Source: an uncultured Eubacterium sp.
Lineage (GTDB): Bacteria > Bacillota > Clostridia > Peptostreptococcales > Anaerovoracaceae
Assembly (NCBI GenBank): GCA_900543485.1
Contig: UQRM01000049.1
Coordinates: 1-10,801 of the forward strand
Length of the DNA: 10,801 nucleotides
Direction: 5' to 3'
The position numbers and the translations under genes were made by a program. Shown one piece after another: positions 1 through 6,710 of the stretch. The first letter of the stretch is position 1. Each line of letters begins with the position of its first letter. The notes under the pieces are model-generated. The model was not told where the DNA came from. It was given only the letters and a program-made list of their open reading frames with translations, and made no database searches.

Positions 1-88
1 TGGCGGAGGACACGGGACTCGAACCCGCGGGGCTGTTACACCTTACTCGCTTTCCAGGCGAGCTCCTTAGCCACTCGGTCAATCCTCC
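1..88 (-). tRNA. tRNA-Ser (anticodon GGA)
   Basis: Read on the minus strand this folds as a class II tRNA. The acceptor stem begins GGAGGAT and pairs with the 3' side before discriminator G and an encoded CCA (window bases 3-1). The anticodon stem is CTCGC/GCGAG around the 7-base loop CTGGAAA, which puts anticodon GGA at window bases 55-53; it reads UCC and UCU serine codons. The T arm is GCGGG/CCCGT around TTCGAGT. The long variable arm between the anticodon and T stems is typical of serine tRNAs. The gene ends exactly at the window edge. Confidence 0.97.
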
Positions 89-124
89 GGGTATCGTACT
101 GCGCTGACCGCAAGATACCTATAT

Positions 125-153
125 AATATATCAAAAAAAAGTATATTATGCAA
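125..153 (-). promoter_or_regulatory. Probable promoter of the tRNA-Ser gene
   Basis: On the minus strand TTGCAT (153-148) is followed after 17 bases by TATATT (130-125). This is a sigma-70/sigma-A arrangement, with 5 of 6 matches at -10 and 3 of 6 at -35. Transcription would start near base 118, about 30 bases before the mature tRNA 5' end at 88. The spacer contains a run of T. Inferred from the sequence only. Confidence 0.5.
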
Positions 154-202
154 TGGAAAAATCTATTTTTTATCCCCTTTCTCTGTTTCTCACATATACA
201 CA

Positions 203-232
203 TTGTCATTGATAAGCCAAAAGGTTTATGTT
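203..232 (+). promoter_or_regulatory. Possible promoter of the EamA transporter gene
   Basis: TTGTCA (203-208, 5 of 6 matches) is followed after 18 bases by TATGTT (227-232, 4 of 6). It lies about 44 bases before the chosen ATG at 276, in the AT-rich divergent spacer shared with the tRNA promoter. A moderate match with no other support. Confidence 0.4.
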
Positions 233-275
233 ATGTTATATTTTGCGACATAAATTTACACAGAAGAGGTGGACC

Positions 276-1208
276 ATGAAAAAGCTGATGTTGCTTTTAC
301 CGGTGCTTTCAGGGGTGCTGTGGGGTTCGGCGGGCATATTCGTGCGGACGCTGGATGCTTTTGGATTTGATAACTGTACGATGATATTTATACGAATAGT
401 CGTTGCGGTACTGCTCCTGTTTTTCGGGATACTCATTATCGATAAATCCATGCTGAAGATAAAGGCGAGGGACATATGGGTGTTCATCGTCTGCGGTGTG
501 TTCGGTATACTGGGACTGAACCTTTGCTATAATCAGGCCATGGCAGGCTTGACGCTGTCGTTGGCGGCCGTGCTTTTGAGCATGTCTCCTGTATTCGTGA
601 TGGTGCTGGCGACCTTTGTCCTCAAGGAGAAGATAACGGCGAAGAAAATAGGCTGTACCGTAATGGCGGTATTCGGATGTGTATTGGTGAGCGGCGTACT
701 GGAGACGGGAACAGGGATAACAGTATCGACTATGGGTGTTCTGGCAGGGATAGCCGCGGCATTTTTTTACGCGTTATACAGCATTTTTTCCAAAGTGGCG
801 ATGAAACGCGGATACAATGTGTTCACCATCACATTTTACAGTATGCTGACGGGAGCCGTTGTTCTCATACCTTTTGCGGACTGGGGGATAATGGTGAGAT
901 TCGTCGTCGAAGCGCCTGTTGGGAACACGATATTCATCCTTATCAACGCTCTCTTCACTTCGATACTGCCATATATCCTTTACACGCTGTCACTGTCCTA
1001 TGTGGATGCGGGAAAGGTATCGATACTGGCTGCCGGAGGCGAGCCGTCGTCGGCCATGGTATTCGGATTGATTTTCTTCTCGGAAAAGCCTACAGTATTA
1101 TCTCTCTGTGGACTGGCAGTGACTATTCTGGCGCTGTGGCTGCTCTGTGTCCCGGGGAAGGAGGAAAAGAGAGAAACAGATGTGCCGGAAGGGCCTGGAC
1201 CGTCATAA
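276..1208 (+). CDS. EamA/DMT-superfamily membrane transporter
   Basis: This 310-residue integral membrane protein has the two-fold repeat of the drug/metabolite transporter (EamA) family. The first repeat spans roughly residues 8-140, opening with GVLWGSAGIFVR. The second spans about 155-290, with LAGIAAAFFYALYSIFSK near its start. About ten hydrophobic segments are visible, and a short charged cytoplasmic tail follows residue 292. Near the C-terminus, EPSSAMVFGLIFFSEKPT corresponds to the conserved EP...GE segment of the family. The ATG at 276 was chosen because GAGGTG lies just upstream (266-271); an ATG 16 codons earlier would add a polar, non-membrane leader. The substrate cannot be told from sequence: members export amino acids, nucleosides or drugs, or import metabolites. 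The gene is monocistronic in appearance, ends 5 bases before the -35 of the thiamine promoter, and has no visible terminator, so read-through into the thiamine leader is possible. Confidence 0.9.
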   Translation: MKKLMLLLPVLSGVLWGSAGIFVRTLDAFGFDNCTMIFIRIVVAVLLLFFGILIIDKSMLKIKARDIWVFIVCGVFGILGLNLCYNQAMAGLTLSLAAVLLSMSPVFVMVLATFVLKEKITAKKIGCTVMAVFGCVLVSGVLETGTGITVSTMGVLAGIAAAFFYALYSIFSKVAMKRGYNVFTITFYSMLTGAVVLIPFADWGIMVRFVVEAPVGNTIFILINALFTSILPYILYTLSLSYVDAGKVSILAAGGEPSSAMVFGLIFFSEKPTVLSLCGLAVTILALWLLCVPGKEEKRETDVPEGPGPS

Positions 1209-1213
1209 AAGCC

Positions 1214-1242
1214 TTGCTTTTCCCAATGGCGGGAGTTATAAT
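1214..1242 (+). promoter_or_regulatory. Promoter of the thiamine operon
   Basis: TTGCTT (1214-1219), a 17-base spacer and a perfect TATAAT (1237-1242) form a strong sigma-A promoter. The predicted start near 1249 lies about 10 bases before the riboswitch P1 strand, as expected for a leader RNA. The -35 begins 5 bases after the stop codon of the EamA gene. Confidence 0.82.
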
Positions 1243-1255
1243 TATTTCAATAAAT

Positions 1256-1348
1256 CTGACGGCGGGGAGCTTGTGCGACAGGCTGAGAGGAAGGTGAGAC
1301 CTTCGACCCAATACCTGATTTGGATAATGCCAACGTAGGGAAGTCCGG
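1256..1348 (+). ncRNA. TPP riboswitch aptamer (THI box)
   Basis: This matches the thiamine pyrophosphate riboswitch. The segment CGGGGAGC opens the first arm, and GCTTGT/ACAGGC forms its hairpin, followed by the conserved CTGAGAG. A short variable hairpin (AAGGT/ACCTT) precedes ACCC. The second arm, which binds the pyrophosphate, has CTGATTTGGATAATGCC followed by AACGTAGGGAA. The TTGG/CCAA pairing here replaces the CTGG/CCAG of the E. coli thiM aptamer, a compensatory change that supports the fold. P1 is short: GAC 1258-1260 pairs with GTC 1343-1345. TPP binding should stabilise P1 and switch off the operon at the downstream terminator. Confidence 0.96.
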
Positions 1349-1386
1349 AAATACCGTATATATTGTGGAATGTGAGTATTTTGGGA
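1344..1386 (+). promoter_or_regulatory. Candidate antiterminator of the TPP riboswitch
   Basis: Bases 1344-1354 can pair with 1376-1386: ten of eleven positions pair, one as G-U, with a single G-G mismatch at 1347/1383. The 5' strand uses bases that also belong to the 3' side of aptamer P1 (1343-1345). The 3' strand uses the first bases of the terminator's left arm (1384-1386). The structure therefore excludes both P1 and the terminator, as an antiterminator must. Pairing was worked out by hand, not with folding software. Confidence 0.6.
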
Positions 1387-1416
1387 GGCTGCCTATTGGT
1401 AGGCTCCTGTTTTGTT
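1383..1416 (+). terminator. Rho-independent terminator in the thiamine leader
   Basis: Bases 1384-1393 pair with 1398-1407. There are four pairs (GGAG/CTCC), a G-G mismatch, then five pairs with one G-U, closed by the loop TATT. The tract TGTTTTGTT (1408-1416) follows. It lies about 80 bases upstream of thiS, the position expected for the expression platform of a transcription-terminating TPP riboswitch. Confidence 0.75.
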
Positions 1417-1494
1417 GGCGCAGGACGCGGCGGATTTGAGAAAGAAGGACGGCAGAGGGGCTGGAGGCAGATGTTGTGCGGAAAGGAGAGGACA

Positions 1495-1689
1495 TTGGTA
1501 AAGATCAATGGAGAATTGCGGGATGTGACGGGAAAGACGGTCTCGGAATGCCTGGCAGCAGATGGTTACGATGTGAAAAGAGTTGCGGTGGAGAGAAACG
1601 GACAGATCGTTCCGAAGGCTCAGTATGATGGTATCGTGCTGGAAGATGATGATGTGGTGGAGATCGTCAGCTTTGTGGGAGGTGGCTGA
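1495..1689 (+). CDS. thiS: Sulfur carrier protein ThiS
   Basis: This 64-residue ubiquitin-fold protein carries sulfur as a C-terminal thiocarboxylate for thiazole synthesis. Family marks are the beta-grasp pattern, ending in EDDDVVEIVSFVGGG with the required terminal Gly-Gly. ThiF adenylates this terminus, and ThiG uses the thiocarboxylate form. I chose the TTG at 1495 because AAGGAGAGG (1483-1491) sits just before it and the resulting length fits the family (about 65 residues). An in-frame ATG at 1471 would add eight residues, but its GGAGG lies only three bases away. The gene is first in the operon after the riboswitch, and its stop is one base before the thiF start codon. Confidence 0.92.
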   Translation: MVKINGELRDVTGKTVSECLAADGYDVKRVAVERNGQIVPKAQYDGIVLEDDDVVEIVSFVGGG

Positions 1690-1690
1690 T

Positions 1691-2359
1691 TTGAGTGGGA
1701 AAAGAGAGCCGGAGAGATTTGACAGGATACCTTCCAGGGAGGAGATGAGAGCTGCTTTGGCAGAGCGCCACGGAGAAGAGATACAGAGAGCAGTGGAAAA
1801 GGCGTCGGTAGCCGTCTGCGGATTGGGAGGGCTGGGCTCAAACGTGGCTGTCGCTTTGGCACGAGCCGGAGTGGGACGACTTCACCTGATAGATTTTGAT
1901 GAAGTGGATATCACTAACCTTAACAGACAGCAGTACGATGCATGTCAGACAGGTCGCTCCAAGACCGATGCTTTGAAGGAAAACCTCCTGAGAATATCGC
2001 CATATATCAGCATCGAAACGGACAATACGCGGATAACCGAGGAAAATGCGGCGCGTCTGCTGGCCGGGGAGGACATCATATGCGAGGCCTTCGATTCGGC
2101 GGAGGATAAGGCGATGCTGGTGAATTTCCTGTTGGAAAACATGCCGGAAAAGTATGTGGTAGCTGCCTCCGGAATGGCCGGTCTGGAGTCAGCCAATACT
2201 ATAAAGACCAGAAAGGTTGCGGGCAGATTCTATCTGTGCGGTGATGGTAAAAGCGATATAGCGGACGGCGGAGGCTTGTTTGCGTCCAGAGTGATGGCAT
2301 GTGCGGCTCACCAGGCCAACATGATACTGAGGATAATCATGGGACGCTTAGAAGCGTAA
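1691..2359 (+). CDS. thiF: ThiS adenylyltransferase ThiF (short E1-like form)
   Basis: This E1-like enzyme of 222 residues activates the ThiS C-terminus as an acyl-adenylate. The Rossmann nucleotide-binding loop is GLGGLGS at residues 44-50. Residues 67-81 (IDFDEVDITNLNRQQ) hold the acidic and Asn/Arg residues typical of the ATP site. GRSK at 88-91 and the Asp in CEAFDSAEDK (residue 135) complete the adenylation signature. The start is TTG 1691, preceded by GGGAGGTGG within the end of thiS; upstream codons in this frame overlap thiS. Cysteines are at 43, 85, 131, 183 and 204, but no CxxC pair is present, so the zinc site of E. coli ThiF/MoeB is missing. This matches the short ThiF form common in Clostridia. 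Tight one-base spacing from thiS suggests translational coupling. Confidence 0.92.
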   Translation: MSGKREPERFDRIPSREEMRAALAERHGEEIQRAVEKASVAVCGLGGLGSNVAVALARAGVGRLHLIDFDEVDITNLNRQQYDACQTGRSKTDALKENLLRISPYISIETDNTRITEENAARLLAGEDIICEAFDSAEDKAMLVNFLLENMPEKYVVAASGMAGLESANTIKTRKVAGRFYLCGDGKSDIADGGGLFASRVMACAAHQANMILRIIMGRLEA

Positions 2360-2429
2360 AGTCAGGCCGGCTGGCCGAAGGGCAAGCATATATAAGCAGG
2401 AAAAAGAAAAGTAAAAGAAAGAAGGAAAT

Positions 2430-3206
2430 ATGATGGGTACGAATGATAAATTGATTATCGGAGGGCATGAATTCAACTCCAGATTCATACTGGGTTCGGG
2501 GAAGTATTCCCTGAATCTCATCGAAGCGGCCGTAAAGGACGCAGGAGCCGAGATAATAACGCTGGCAGTACGTCGGGCCAACACAAAGGATGAGGAGAAC
2601 ATACTGGATTATATACCGGAAAATATCACGCTGCTGCCTAACACATCGGGAGCCAGAGACGCCGATGAAGCCGTAAGGATAGCCAGACTGGCCAGGGAGC
2701 TGGGATGTGGCGATTTCATCAAGATAGAGATAATGAGGGATTCCAAATATCTGCTGCCTGACAACAGCGAAACCATAAGAGCTACGGAGATATTGGCAAA
2801 GGAAGGCTTCGTCGTGATGCCGTACATGTATCCTGATCTCAATGTGGCGCGGGATCTGGTCAACGCCGGAGCCGCAGCGGTGATGCCATTGGCTTCGCCT
2901 ATAGGGTCCAACAAGGGGCTGGCGACGAAGGAATTCATCCAGATATTGATAAATGAGATAGATCTGCCGATAATCGTCGACGCGGGTATAGGCAGACCAT
3001 CTCAGGCATGTGAAGCGATGGAAATGGGAGCGGCAGCCATCATGGCCAATACGGCCCTGGCCACCGCGGGAGATCTGCCGTTGATGGCATCCGCATTCAA
3101 ATGTGCTATCGAAGCCGGAAGGAAGGCATACCTTTCGGGGCTGGGCCGTGTACTGGTGAGAGGCGCGGCGGCGTCAGATCCCCTTACGGGATTCCTCAGA
3201 GACTGA
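2430..3206 (+). CDS. thiG: Thiazole synthase ThiG
   Basis: ThiG condenses 1-deoxy-D-xylulose 5-phosphate, dehydroglycine and ThiS thiocarboxylate into the thiazole phosphate tautomer. The 258-residue length is normal for this TIM-barrel enzyme. The N-terminal segment [12 protein letters not shown] and residues LAVRRAN (45-51) are characteristic. Lys98 in DFIKIEI corresponds to the lysine that forms the imine with deoxyxylulose phosphate. The segments [14 protein letters not shown] and [13 protein letters not shown] bind phosphate in the family. Two adjacent ATG codons (2430 and 2433) are possible starts; the SD-like AAGGA at 2422-2426 would be better spaced from the second. The 70-base gap after thiF holds a small hairpin and a GC palindrome but no gene. 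Confidence 0.96.
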   Translation: MMGTNDKLIIGGHEFNSRFILGSGKYSLNLIEAAVKDAGAEIITLAVRRANTKDEENILDYIPENITLLPNTSGARDADEAVRIARLARELGCGDFIKIEIMRDSKYLLPDNSETIRATEILAKEGFVVMPYMYPDLNVARDLVNAGAAAVMPLASPIGSNKGLATKEFIQILINEIDLPIIVDAGIGRPSQACEAMEMGAAAIMANTALATAGDLPLMASAFKCAIEAGRKAYLSGLGRVLVRGAAASDPLTGFLRD

Positions 3207-3226
3207 CAGGGAAAGGAAGGGATAGT

Positions 3227-4489
3227 ATGGCAAAGAAAGAAAACGATTTTTTCATAGATTCTGAGAGGCTGTCGGAAGCGGCTCTGGCAAAAAAACACAG
3301 ACTGGAAGAGGATCCGTCTTCCAGGAAAAATCATATGGAATACATGCCGGGAATGGAACGGATAGACTCCGATATACGGGACAAGGTAATGGAGCAGATG
3401 AACAGCTACGATTATTCACGGTATACGGCGAAGGATGTCCAGGCAGCGCTGTCCCATGAAAATTGTACCATAGAGGATCTGAAAGCTCTGCTTTCACCGG
3501 CGGCAGGGCCCTTCGTCGAGGAGATGGCTCAGAGAGCCAGGATAGAGACACGCAAGCATTTCGGCAACAACGTGTATCTGTTCACACCGCTTTACATAGC
3601 CAACTACTGTGAGAATTACTGCGTCTACTGTGGATTCAACTGCTATAACGATATAAACAGGATGCGGCTGACTCCTCAGCAGATAGAGCACGAGATGAAG
3701 ATAATCGCCGACTCGGGGATGGAGGAAATACTCATACTCACCGGCGAGAGTCGCAGCATGAGCGACGTGGAATACATCGGCGAAGCCTGCAAGATGGCCA
3801 GGAAATACTTCAGGATGGTAGGGCTTGAGATCTATCCGGTCAATACCGACGAATACAGATATCTCCATGAATGCGGAGCTGACTACGTGACGGTTTTTCA
3901 GGAGACATACGATCCCGACAAGTACGAGACACTCCACCTGATGGGTCACAAACGGGTATGGCCTTACAGGTTCGAAGCCCAGGAGAGGGCGTTGATGGGC
4001 GGTATGAGAGGGGTGGCGTTTTCCGCGCTGCTGGGACTTTCCGATTTCAGGAAGGACGCCCTGGCTACAGCTCTGCACGTCTATTATCTACAGAGAAAAT
4101 ACCCTCATGCCGAGATGTCATTGTCATGTCCGAGGCTGAGACCCATCGTCAACAATGATAAGATAAATCCGCTTGACGTTCACGAAAAGCAGCTTTGCCA
4201 GATCATCTGCGCATACAGGATATTCCTGCCATTTGCCGGGATAACGGTATCTTCGAGGGAAAGCGAAAGCTTCCGAAACGGTATCGTGAAAATCGCTGCG
4301 ACCAAGGTATCGGCGGGAGTTTCCACGGGTATAGGTGACCACGAGAGCAAATATACAGGAAAGGAGAGCGGCAGCCAGGAAGGTGACGAGCAGTTTGAGA
4401 TAAATGACGACCGCAGCTTCGAGAAGATGTACAAGGACATCGAGAACGAGGGGCTGCAGCCTGTGCTGAACGACTATCTCTATGTTTGA
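3227..4489 (+). CDS. thiH: 2-iminoacetate synthase ThiH (radical SAM)
   Basis: ThiH cleaves tyrosine with S-adenosylmethionine to give dehydroglycine (2-iminoacetate), the glycine unit of the thiazole, plus p-cresol. The 4Fe-4S motif CENYCVYC has cysteines at residues 128, 132 and 135, preceded by FTPLYIANY. Further family blocks are ILILTGES, VFQETYDPDKYETLHLMG, ALLGLSDFRKD, SCPRLRPI, TVSSRES and a C-terminal NDDRSFEKM...GLQPVLNDY. The ATG at 3227 has AAGGAAGGG upstream and lies 20 bases after thiG. The protein (420 residues) is longer than E. coli ThiH mainly through about 50 N-terminal residues. HydG is the closest alternative, but the extra C-terminal cysteine cluster of HydG is absent and the neighbours are thi genes. 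Its presence implies anaerobic growth, because aerobes usually use ThiO. Confidence 0.95.
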   Translation: MAKKENDFFIDSERLSEAALAKKHRLEEDPSSRKNHMEYMPGMERIDSDIRDKVMEQMNSYDYSRYTAKDVQAALSHENCTIEDLKALLSPAAGPFVEEMAQRARIETRKHFGNNVYLFTPLYIANYCENYCVYCGFNCYNDINRMRLTPQQIEHEMKIIADSGMEEILILTGESRSMSDVEYIGEACKMARKYFRMVGLEIYPVNTDEYRYLHECGADYVTVFQETYDPDKYETLHLMGHKRVWPYRFEAQERALMGGMRGVAFSALLGLSDFRKDALATALHVYYLQRKYPHAEMSLSCPRLRPIVNNDKINPLDVHEKQLCQIICAYRIFLPFAGITVSSRESESFRNGIVKIAATKVSAGVSTGIGDHESKYTGKESGSQEGDEQFEINDDRSFEKMYKDIENEGLQPVLNDYLYV

Positions 4490-5093
4490 TAAGAAATCCG
4501 ATATAATCTGCGTGACCAATCGGAAGCTGTGCCGCGGCGACTTCCTGGAACAGGTGGAAAGGATAGCCGAGGGCCGACCGGCGGCCATCATCCTCCGGGA
4601 GAAGGATCTGTCCGAGATGGAGTATGAAAAGCTGGCTGCCCGAGTCATGGAGATATGCCGCAGGGCAGACGTCTCATGCGTGCTCCACAGCTTCGCGGCG
4701 ACAGCGGCCCGCCTTTCGGCGGAAGCTATACATATGCCTATGCGGCTGCTGAGGAGCATGAGCAATGAGGAAAAGTCTGTTTTTCGTATTATCGGAGCCT
4801 CCTGTCATTCCCCGGAGGAAGCAGCAGAAGCCCAGCGGCTGGGGTGCAGCTATGTGACGGCGGGTCACGTGTTCGCTACCGACTGCAAGAAGGGGATGGA
4901 GCCGAGAGGACTGCGATTTTTGAAGGAAGTGTGCGATGCCGTGACCATACCTGTCTATGGGATCGGAGGGATCGGCCCCGGCAATATCAGTCAGGTGAGA
5001 GAGACGGGCGCAGCTGGAGCATGTGTCATGAGCGGGCTGATGACGTGCGATGCCCCGGGAGCATATATGGCTGCTATGATCCGGCCCGTGTAA
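4482..5093 (+). CDS. tenI: Thiazole tautomerase TenI (ThiE paralog)
   Basis: This 203-residue TIM-barrel protein of the ThiE/TenI superfamily is most likely the tautomerase that aromatises the ThiG product. Residues 128-143 (GHVFATDCKKGMEPRG) closely match, from memory, the segment of Bacillus subtilis TenI that carries catalytic His122; the equivalent here is His129. The thiamine phosphate synthase residues QLREK, VND and GVHVGQED are not conserved: the equivalents are IILREK, VLH and AIHMP. True ThiE is the next gene. The phosphate-binding end (YGIGGIGPGNI, AGACVMSGLM) is intact. The start ATG lies inside the last codons of thiH (eight-base overlap) without a strong SD, so translation is probably coupled. 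Automatic annotation may call this a second ThiE. Confidence 0.85.
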   Translation: MFDKKSDIICVTNRKLCRGDFLEQVERIAEGRPAAIILREKDLSEMEYEKLAARVMEICRRADVSCVLHSFAATAARLSAEAIHMPMRLLRSMSNEEKSVFRIIGASCHSPEEAAEAQRLGCSYVTAGHVFATDCKKGMEPRGLRFLKEVCDAVTIPVYGIGGIGPGNISQVRETGAAGACVMSGLMTCDAPGAYMAAMIRPV

Positions 5094-5172
5094 CGATGGC
5101 AGGGCGCCGGGAAACGGAGAAAGCGGAGAAGAAGCAGGCGGATGAGAGGTTCGCTTTGACGAGGTGAAAAGG

Positions 5173-5838
5173 ATGATTTTCAGAAAGGAATATCTGACGC
5201 TGTACGCGGTGACTAACCGGGTCCATGCAGTCAGAGAATCGTTGTATGATCAGGTGAAAGCTGCTCTTTCCGGCGGCGTCACCTGCGTGCAGCTCAGGGA
5301 AAAGTATATGGACGATGAACGGCTTTTAGAGGAAGCTGTGAAGCTGCGGGACTTGTGCCATAGCTTTGGTGTACCACTCATAGTCAACGACAACGTCAAT
5401 GTGGCGTTGGAGGCCGGGGCCGACGGCGTCCATGTAGGTCAGGAGGATGCGGACGCCGGAGAGATAAGGAAGCTGGCCGGCAGGGATTTCATAATAGGCG
5501 TCACCGCTAAGACAGTAGAACAGGCCGGAAGAGCGTGTGATGCCGGAGCCGACTACATGGGCGTAGGCGCGGTATTTCCATCGCCTACCAAGAAAGGTGC
5601 TATCAGGATAACAAAGGAAGAGCTGAGAACCATATGCGGTTCTGTCGACATACCGGCCGTAGCCATAGGCGGCGTCAACCTGGAGAACATGGCGGAGCTC
5701 AAAGGCTGTGGTATGGCAGGCTTCGCCGTAGTGTCGGCTGTGTTCGCCGCAGACGATGTAAAAGCGGCTGCCGCAGCTCTCAGGGGAAAAGCTGAAGAAA
5801 TATTGCGGGAAGAAGAAATGCTTCAGGAGGAAAAGTGA
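5173..5838 (+). CDS. thiE: Thiamine phosphate synthase ThiE
   Basis: ThiE joins hydroxymethylpyrimidine pyrophosphate to thiazole phosphate, giving thiamine phosphate. The 221-residue TIM barrel has all the usual motifs: QLREK at 40-44, VND at 71-73, GVHVGQED at 85-92, GAVFPSPTK at 132-140 (often GPIFPTPTK), AIGGV at 164-168 and VSAVF at 187-191. I chose ATG 5173 because GAGGTG (5161-5166) lies at the correct distance. A GTG at 5164 in the same frame would add three residues and lacks a good SD. The C-terminus is a glutamate-rich tail (LREEEMLQEEK) whose DNA supplies the AGGAGG ribosome site of thiD. The 79 bases before it, after tenI, are purine-rich and hold no gene. Confidence 0.95.
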   Translation: MIFRKEYLTLYAVTNRVHAVRESLYDQVKAALSGGVTCVQLREKYMDDERLLEEAVKLRDLCHSFGVPLIVNDNVNVALEAGADGVHVGQEDADAGEIRKLAGRDFIIGVTAKTVEQAGRACDAGADYMGVGAVFPSPTKKGAIRITKEELRTICGSVDIPAVAIGGVNLENMAELKGCGMAGFAVVSAVFAADDVKAAAAALRGKAEEILREEEMLQEEK

Positions 5839-6710
5839 TGATGGAAGCGACGACATCGAAAAGGACCGCGCCAAAGGCGGCTGCCGCCGAGCCGAAGGCC
5901 CCAAAAGCCGTCCTGGCCATCGCGGGAAGCGATCCCAGCGGCGGCGCGGGGATACAGGCAGACCTGAAGACCATGATAACCAACGGCGTCTACGGCATGA
6001 GCGCCATCACCGCGCTGACAGCCCAGAACACGACGGGAGTGGCCGATATAATGGAGGTGGCTCCCGGATTTCTGCGGGAGCAGCTGGACTGTGTTTTCAG
6101 CGATATAAGGCCCGACGCTGTGAAGATCGGAATGATATCGTCGGCGGAACTGGCGACAGTCATTGCCGAAACGCTGAGGAAGTATAAGGCGGAAAACGTG
6201 GTGCTGGATCCTGTCATGGTGGCTACCAGCGGATCGCGCCTTATGAAAGATGAGACTGTTCAGGTCATGCGGCGGCAGCTGATACCGGCAGCTGACATCA
6301 TAACGCCTAATATCCCGGAGGCCCAGGTGCTGACGGGAATCGAGATAAAATGTCCTGGCGATATGGAAAGGGCGGCGGAGCTGCTTGCGGAGCAATACGG
6401 CTGCGCCGTCCTCTGCAAAGGCGGTCACAGCGTCTCCGATGCAGATGATGTCCTCTGGGAAAAAGGTGGTGCCACGTGGCTGCGGGGCCGAAGGATAGAT
6501 AATCCCAATACCCACGGTACCGGCTGTACCCTTTCCAGCGCCATCGCTTCAAACCTGGCTAAAGGAATGGATATGAAGACGGCCGTGACCGAAGCCAAAG
6601 CATATATTTCAGGCGCGCTGGCCGCTATGCTGGACATGGGGAAAGGAAGCGGCCCATTGGACCATGCCTTTGATATCGCCGGAAGCGGGAGGTTCATGAA
6701 GCGATGGTGA
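5838..6710 (+). CDS. thiD: HMP/HMP-P kinase ThiD
   Basis: ThiD phosphorylates 4-amino-5-hydroxymethyl-2-methylpyrimidine and its phosphate to the pyrophosphate used by ThiE. It is a ribokinase-fold protein of 290 residues. GSDPSGGAGIQADLKT (30-45) binds the pyrimidine, DPVMVATSG is at 124-132, TPN at 156-158, KGGH at 194-197, and NTHGTGC at 224-230 is the anion hole with the catalytic-base region. About 23 residues precede the usual start of the family (VLAIAGSD); they are Ala/Lys/Pro-rich, low complexity and probably disordered. ATG 5838 overlaps the thiE stop as TGATG and lies seven bases after AGGAGG (5825-5830); GTG 5835 and ATG 5841 are alternatives. No thiC or thiM is nearby, so ThiD may also serve pyrimidine salvage. 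Confidence 0.95.
   Translation: MMEATTSKRTAPKAAAAEPKAPKAVLAIAGSDPSGGAGIQADLKTMITNGVYGMSAITALTAQNTTGVADIMEVAPGFLREQLDCVFSDIRPDAVKIGMISSAELATVIAETLRKYKAENVVLDPVMVATSGSRLMKDETVQVMRRQLIPAADIITPNIPEAQVLTGIEIKCPGDMERAAELLAEQYGCAVLCKGGHSVSDADDVLWEKGGATWLRGRRIDNPNTHGTGCTLSSAIASNLAKGMDMKTAVTEAKAYISGALAAMLDMGKGSGPLDHAFDIAGSGRFMKRW

Noticed and set aside
1..120. tRNA gene as an attachment site for an integrated element
   Set aside because: Only one copy of the tRNA 3' end is in the window and no integrase or element genes follow; the tRNA 3' side points out of the window, so this cannot be judged further.
677..1297. Open frame of 206 codons inside and beyond the EamA gene
   Set aside because: It is a shifted frame of the EamA transporter that runs into the thiamine promoter and riboswitch; Cys/Arg-rich with no membrane pattern or domain.
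3494..4078. Open frame of 194 codons antisense to thiH
   Set aside because: The opposite strand has the full radical SAM ThiH motifs; the antisense product has no family features.
3227..4489. HydG (hydrogenase maturase) instead of ThiH
   Set aside because: The family and CxxxCxxC motif are shared, but the C-terminal second-cluster cysteines of HydG are absent and the gene lies between thiG and tenI.
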